From assembly GCA_944391705.1 (NCBI GenBank), contig CALXUN010000017.1, positions 1 to 35,690 on the forward strand: a stretch of DNA of 35,690 nucleotides, read 5' to 3'. Source of the stretch: an uncultured Alphaproteobacteria bacterium. GTDB lineage: Bacteria; Pseudomonadota; Alphaproteobacteria; RF32; CAG-239. Of this stretch, positions 32,664 to 35,690 are shown piece after piece. Each line of letters opens with the position of its first letter. Positions within the stretch are counted from its first letter, which is position 1. A program made the translations under genes and the position numbers. The notes under the pieces are model-generated. The model had not been told where the DNA came from. It worked only from the letters and a program-made list of their open reading frames with translations, and made no database searches.

Positions 32664-33308
32664 TTAAAATTCGCTTTTGTCTTTCAAACTGTCATAACGT
32701 TTACGGATACATTCAATGGCGGTTTTATGCACGCCTTTGGTAATATTGTAAAAAATAAATCGTCCGTCGCGCCGGCAGGTAACAAAGCCGTCATCACGCA
32801 GGCGTTTAAGATATTGGGACACTTTCAACTGTTCACAATCAATGCCTTTAATGATTTCCGATACATTGCTTTCACCGTTTATGGTCAAAAATTCCAAAAT
32901 CCGCATCTTGTCATAGTTGGCAAACAGTTTTATCTGGTTGGCAACCATACTGGTATAATCTTTGGGCAGCATGGCTTTATAGTCATCGGCCAGGTAACGG
33001 AAATCATTGCTCATATATCCGAACAGTTTGCGGATGCAAAAGAAAATACTGGCCGGATATTCTTCCTGAATGTTATAATAAATAAAAATTCCCCGCCGCT
33101 CGGTTTTCACCAAACCGGCCTCGCGCAATTTTCTGAGGCTTTGTGAAACAAACACCTGTTCGCCGTCAATGCCTTTGGTAATGGCAGAAACCGATGATGC
33201 ACCGTTGACATCCAGAAATTCAAGAATTCTCAGCCGTAAAGGATGGGAAATATAAGTAATGCCTTTGGCGGCCTTTTTCATCACGTTGACGGGAAGCTGT
33301 TCTAGCAT
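32664..33308 (-). CDS. Tandem ArsR-type winged-helix regulator
   Basis: A 214-residue protein made of two ArsR-like winged-helix domains in one chain, at about 18-82 and 127-190. The two copies align clearly: RLRILEFLDVNGASSVSAI..GIDGEQVFVSQSLRKLR against KMRILEFLTINGESNVSEI..GIDCEQLKVSQYLKRLR, each ending in a wing with FIYYNI or FIFYNI. ArsR proteins are normally one domain and dimeric, so this could bind DNA as a single-chain pseudodimer. The classical metal motif ELCVCDL is absent. The start has AGGTGA five bases upstream. An inverted repeat surrounds its -10 box, suggesting autorepression. Targets beyond itself are unknown; tolB is divergent. Confidence 0.87.
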   Translation of the reverse strand: MLEQLPVNVMKKAAKGITYISHPLRLRILEFLDVNGASSVSAITKGIDGEQVFVSQSLRKLREAGLVKTERRGIFIYYNIQEEYPASIFFCIRKLFGYMSNDFRYLADDYKAMLPKDYTSMVANQIKLFANYDKMRILEFLTINGESNVSEIIKGIDCEQLKVSQYLKRLRDDGFVTCRRDGRFIFYNITKGVHKTAIECIRKRYDSLKDKSEF

Positions 33309-33330
33309 AATATCACCTGTTTTTATACTT

Positions 33331-33359
33331 TTACAGTATTATATATAGCAAAACTGTAA
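33331..33359 (-). promoter_or_regulatory. Inverted-repeat operator over the -10 of the tandem regulator
   Basis: TTACAGT (33331-33337) and ACTGTAA (33353-33359) are perfect 7-bp arms separated by 15 bases. The minus-strand -10 TATAAT (33343-33338) lies between them. The 22-base centre spacing, two helical turns, suits a winged-helix pair. Confidence 0.55.
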
Positions 33360-33457
33360 TTTATTGCAATCAAAAAAACAAACTTTTTGCTAATTGAATT
33401 TTAACGATATTCAAATATTATGCTTTAAAATCAAAAAATAAGGGTAAGGTATTCAAG

Positions 33458-34792
33458 ATGAAAATAAAAAATTTAATTGCCGGACTTTTGTGCTTCATAA
33501 CTTTTCCGGCTTATGCCGAATTGGAAATTGATGTGACGGGTGCCATGCGCGAACCGGCACCGATTGCATTTCCCAAAATGATTCACGGTTCCAATGCTAT
33601 CGGCCAGTTGTTCGGCACCGGTTATTATGCCGGAAAAATCCGGGAAGTCGTCTTGGCAGACCTTGACCGCAGCGGCTTGTTCCGCTTAGTTGATGAGAAC
33701 AGCTATATTGAAGACCTGGATTCGGTCAATCAAAAACCTAATTTTACGGATTGGCAGGCAATTAAAGCAGATGCTTTGGTGCAAAGCGCCATTGAGGAAA
33801 CAGCGGATAAAAAGTTAAAAATCGAATTTCGGTTGTGGGATGTAATGTCCGGGGAACAATTGCTTGGGAAATCATATACAACCACCAAAGACAACTGGCG
33901 GCGGATTTCGCATATTATGGCCGATGCCATATATGAGCGTCTGACCGGCGAAAAGGGGTATTTTGACACCCGCATTGTTTATGTTTCCGAAAGTGGCCCG
34001 GCAACCCGCCGCGTCAAGCGTCTGGCCATGATGGACCAAGACGGTGAAAATCATAAGTTTTTAACCTCCGGCGCAGCTATGGCCTTAACCCCGCGTTTTT
34101 CGCCGAATATGCAGAAAGTAACTTATTTGTCTTTTTCCGGTTCGGCACCTAAGGTTTATATTATGGATGTTGAAACCGGGAAACAGGAACTTTTGGGTCA
34201 TTTCCCGGGTATGACGTTTGCTCCGGTGTTTTCACCGGACAGCAGCAAAGTCCTGTTGTCGTTTGCGGCCAACGGTAATACTGAAATTTATGAAATGGAC
34301 CTGGTTAACAAAACCAGCAGACAGCTCACCAAGCATCCGGCAATTGATACATCGCCGAGCTATTCTCCGGACGGTAAACAGATTGTATTTAATTCAGACC
34401 GCGGCGGCAATCAACAGCTTTACATTATGGATGCCGACGGTTCAAACGTCCGGCGTATCAGTTTCGGTAACGGGCGTTATGCCACGCCGGCCTGGTCACC
34501 GCGCGGCGATTATATTGCTTTTACCAAAATAGCGGGCGGACAGTTTTATATCGGCGTCATGCATCCCGACGGCAGCGGCGAACGGCTGCTTGCCAGCGGT
34601 TATCTTGTTGAAGGGCCGACCTGGTCACCCAACGGGCGTGTCCTGATGTACTTCCGCCAGGACAAAGGAACAGCGCGGAAAAATGCGCCGGTTAAGCTGT
34701 ATACGATAGATATAAGCGGTTATAATGAACGCATGGTCGTAACGCCGGCGGAAGCCTCCGATCCGGCCTGGTCGCCGCTATTGCCGCAATAA
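33458..34792 (+). CDS. tolB: Tol-Pal system protein TolB
   Basis: TolB is the periplasmic beta-propeller that links Pal to the Tol complex and supports outer-membrane constriction at division. The 444-residue product has a signal peptide ending FPAYA (about residue 20), then the N-terminal alpha/beta domain ([38 protein letters not shown]). The six-bladed propeller follows, with repeated [34 protein letters not shown] and [10 protein letters not shown] blocks. It ends PAWSPLLPQ. No tolQ, tolR, tolA or pal lies beside it, although these usually cluster, so tolB is detached here. AAGGGTAAGG precedes the ATG. Confidence 0.97.
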   Translation: MKIKNLIAGLLCFITFPAYAELEIDVTGAMREPAPIAFPKMIHGSNAIGQLFGTGYYAGKIREVVLADLDRSGLFRLVDENSYIEDLDSVNQKPNFTDWQAIKADALVQSAIEETADKKLKIEFRLWDVMSGEQLLGKSYTTTKDNWRRISHIMADAIYERLTGEKGYFDTRIVYVSESGPATRRVKRLAMMDQDGENHKFLTSGAAMALTPRFSPNMQKVTYLSFSGSAPKVYIMDVETGKQELLGHFPGMTFAPVFSPDSSKVLLSFAANGNTEIYEMDLVNKTSRQLTKHPAIDTSPSYSPDGKQIVFNSDRGGNQQLYIMDADGSNVRRISFGNGRYATPAWSPRGDYIAFTKIAGGQFYIGVMHPDGSGERLLASGYLVEGPTWSPNGRVLMYFRQDKGTARKNAPVKLYTIDISGYNERMVVTPAEASDPAWSPLLPQ

Positions 34793-34806
34793 AATATGAA
34801 AAATTG

Positions 34807-34836
34807 TTGTAAAGCGGCACATTTGCCGCTTTACAA
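34807..34836 (+). terminator. Hairpin after tolB
   Basis: TTGTAAAGCGGCA and TGCCGCTTTACAA form a perfect 13-bp stem starting 15 bases after the tolB stop. Only TTC follows, so it is a weak intrinsic terminator. It may serve the convergent prepilin gene as well. Confidence 0.6.
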
Positions 34837-34866
34837 TTCACGGGAATAAAAACGTCATTATTTACA

Positions 34867-35550
34867 TTATCTGAAAGAAGCAGAAATGACAATTTGCGGA
34901 TAATCCTCTGCAAAGCCGCGGCACATATCGTCAATTTTTGTAAAAGTCAGGTCGCTGATACAATTGAATTCATCACAAGTGTCATAGCCGCTGTATATGG
35001 TATGTTTTGAAGGAGATAGCCCTCCGCCGGCATCAGCATCATGAGTCCCCATCCGGTAAAGTATCGCTGCATTTTCTTTGATGGCAATGATAACATTTCG
35101 GCACATGGCTATGTCGTTTGGATTTTCTTTATTATTGTATGTAATGCTGACTGACATAACATCGGGTTCGACATTTGCAGTTTTACCCCGTTTGGTAATA
35201 CTGATTTGGTTGTTAAAAATATCATAAATATAATTGGAATTACTGCCCTTAATCATCTCAACCGGGACAAGCCCGAGTTTGATGAAAGTTGGCGTAACAT
35301 AATTAGATTGGGAATTGTTAAAGGTGAATTGTTTGGCATATATCGCTGCCTCGTTAAATAAAGTTGATAACTGTTCGGCCTGTTTGTTTAATTTATATTT
35401 CATCATGGCTTTGGAATAACCGGAAATAGCACCGATGGATAAAACACCGATGATGGCAAGTACACCTAACATTTCGACCATGGAACGTCCGGATAAGGCG
35501 GCATTTGCTTGTAATTTTTTTGTGTGCTTGTTTTTGCTGATTTTTTCCAT
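34867..35550 (-). CDS. Type IV prepilin-like protein 2
   Basis: A 227-residue paralogue of the prepilin at 31689-32315. The leader is long and basic (MEKISKNKHTKKLQANAALSG), then comes cleavage before RSMVEMLGVLAIIGVLSIGA, with Gly at -1 and Glu at +5. GYSKAMMKYKLNKQAEQ and FIKLGLVPVEMIKGSNSNYIYDIFNN match the paralogue closely. The rest is diverged and ends with four cysteines. The ATG at 35550 has GGAGAAGTTT upstream; the TTG 12 bases earlier is rejected. The promoter is of the A-tract type. A minor pilin or pseudopilin is the likeliest role. Confidence 0.88.
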   Translation of the reverse strand: MEKISKNKHTKKLQANAALSGRSMVEMLGVLAIIGVLSIGAISGYSKAMMKYKLNKQAEQLSTLFNEAAIYAKQFTFNNSQSNYVTPTFIKLGLVPVEMIKGSNSNYIYDIFNNQISITKRGKTANVEPDVMSVSITYNNKENPNDIAMCRNVIIAIKENAAILYRMGTHDADAGGGLSPSKHTIYSGYDTCDEFNCISDLTFTKIDDMCRGFAEDYPQIVISASFR

Positions 35551-35602
35551 AAACTTCTCCAAAGTTACAACATAAATAAGAATACAATACGATTTGCGCG
35601 CT

Positions 35603-35690
<88 letters not shown>

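Noticed and set aside
32604-33146. 180-codon plus-strand frame opposite the tandem ArsR-type gene
   Set aside because: It is antisense to a gene with clear domain duplication; the peptide has no recognisable features.

Overview
The window comes from a Gram-negative bacterium of moderate GC content. TolB, OpgG/OpgH, an AIDA-type autotransporter and a TlyC/CorC-type membrane protein all imply an outer membrane and periplasm. The prepilin-like proteins carrying GRSMVEMLGVLAIIGVLS, the cysteine-rich CPFDT secreted proteins and the overall gene style resemble uncultured gut-type Alphaproteobacteria (RF32-like). That placement is inference from recollection, not a search result. The window begins one base before tuf and ends in a poly-T run that looks like a contig end.

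Layout. (1) 1-1253: tuf with its terminator. (2) 1302-5380: two minus-strand genes for secreted proteins, one with 34 mature cysteines and one a large Asn/Gln-rich beta-solenoid. They share a cysteine head motif, have similar A-tract promoters, and are separated by a mosaic of hairpin repeats. (3) 5426-9533: an ABHD10-like hydrolase, a divergent GT4 glycosyltransferase, thrS, and a stack of terminators. (4) 9553-15480: a TlyC/CorC-type protein, a doubtful coding fragment, and an opgG - unknown gene - opgH operon for periplasmic glucans. (5) 15656-19171: a 1171-residue AIDA-type autotransporter. (6) 28799 down to 19188, all on the minus strand: a tightly packed polysaccharide operon. In order it holds a Mpi-like serine-recombinase relative that has lost its catalytic arginines, rfbA, rfbC, rfbD, rfbB, a GT2, an RgpF-like protein, a 1252-residue GT4/ATP-grasp/GT2 fusion, and the scar of a deleted glycosyltransferase gene. 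(7) 28912-31688: a MATE exporter, an unknown helical protein and a thioredoxin-like lipoprotein. (8) 31689-35690: two prepilin-like genes with A-tract promoters on either side of a tandem ArsR-type regulator and tolB, plus a second hairpin-repeat cluster.

How the parts fit. Most of the window concerns the cell surface: rhamnose-containing polysaccharide, periplasmic glucan, an autotransporter, secreted repeat proteins and pilin-like proteins. Three regulatory themes stand out. The first is a shared promoter (CTTTAARGTTGCAA, an A tract, then TANAAT) in front of four secreted or pilin-like genes, two of them with an identical 12-base tract. The second is a pair of 23-bp operator-like repeats between the polysaccharide operon promoter and its first gene, the dead recombinase. 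The third is an inverted repeat around the -10 of the tandem ArsR-type gene. No tRNA, rRNA, CRISPR array or insertion sequence was seen.
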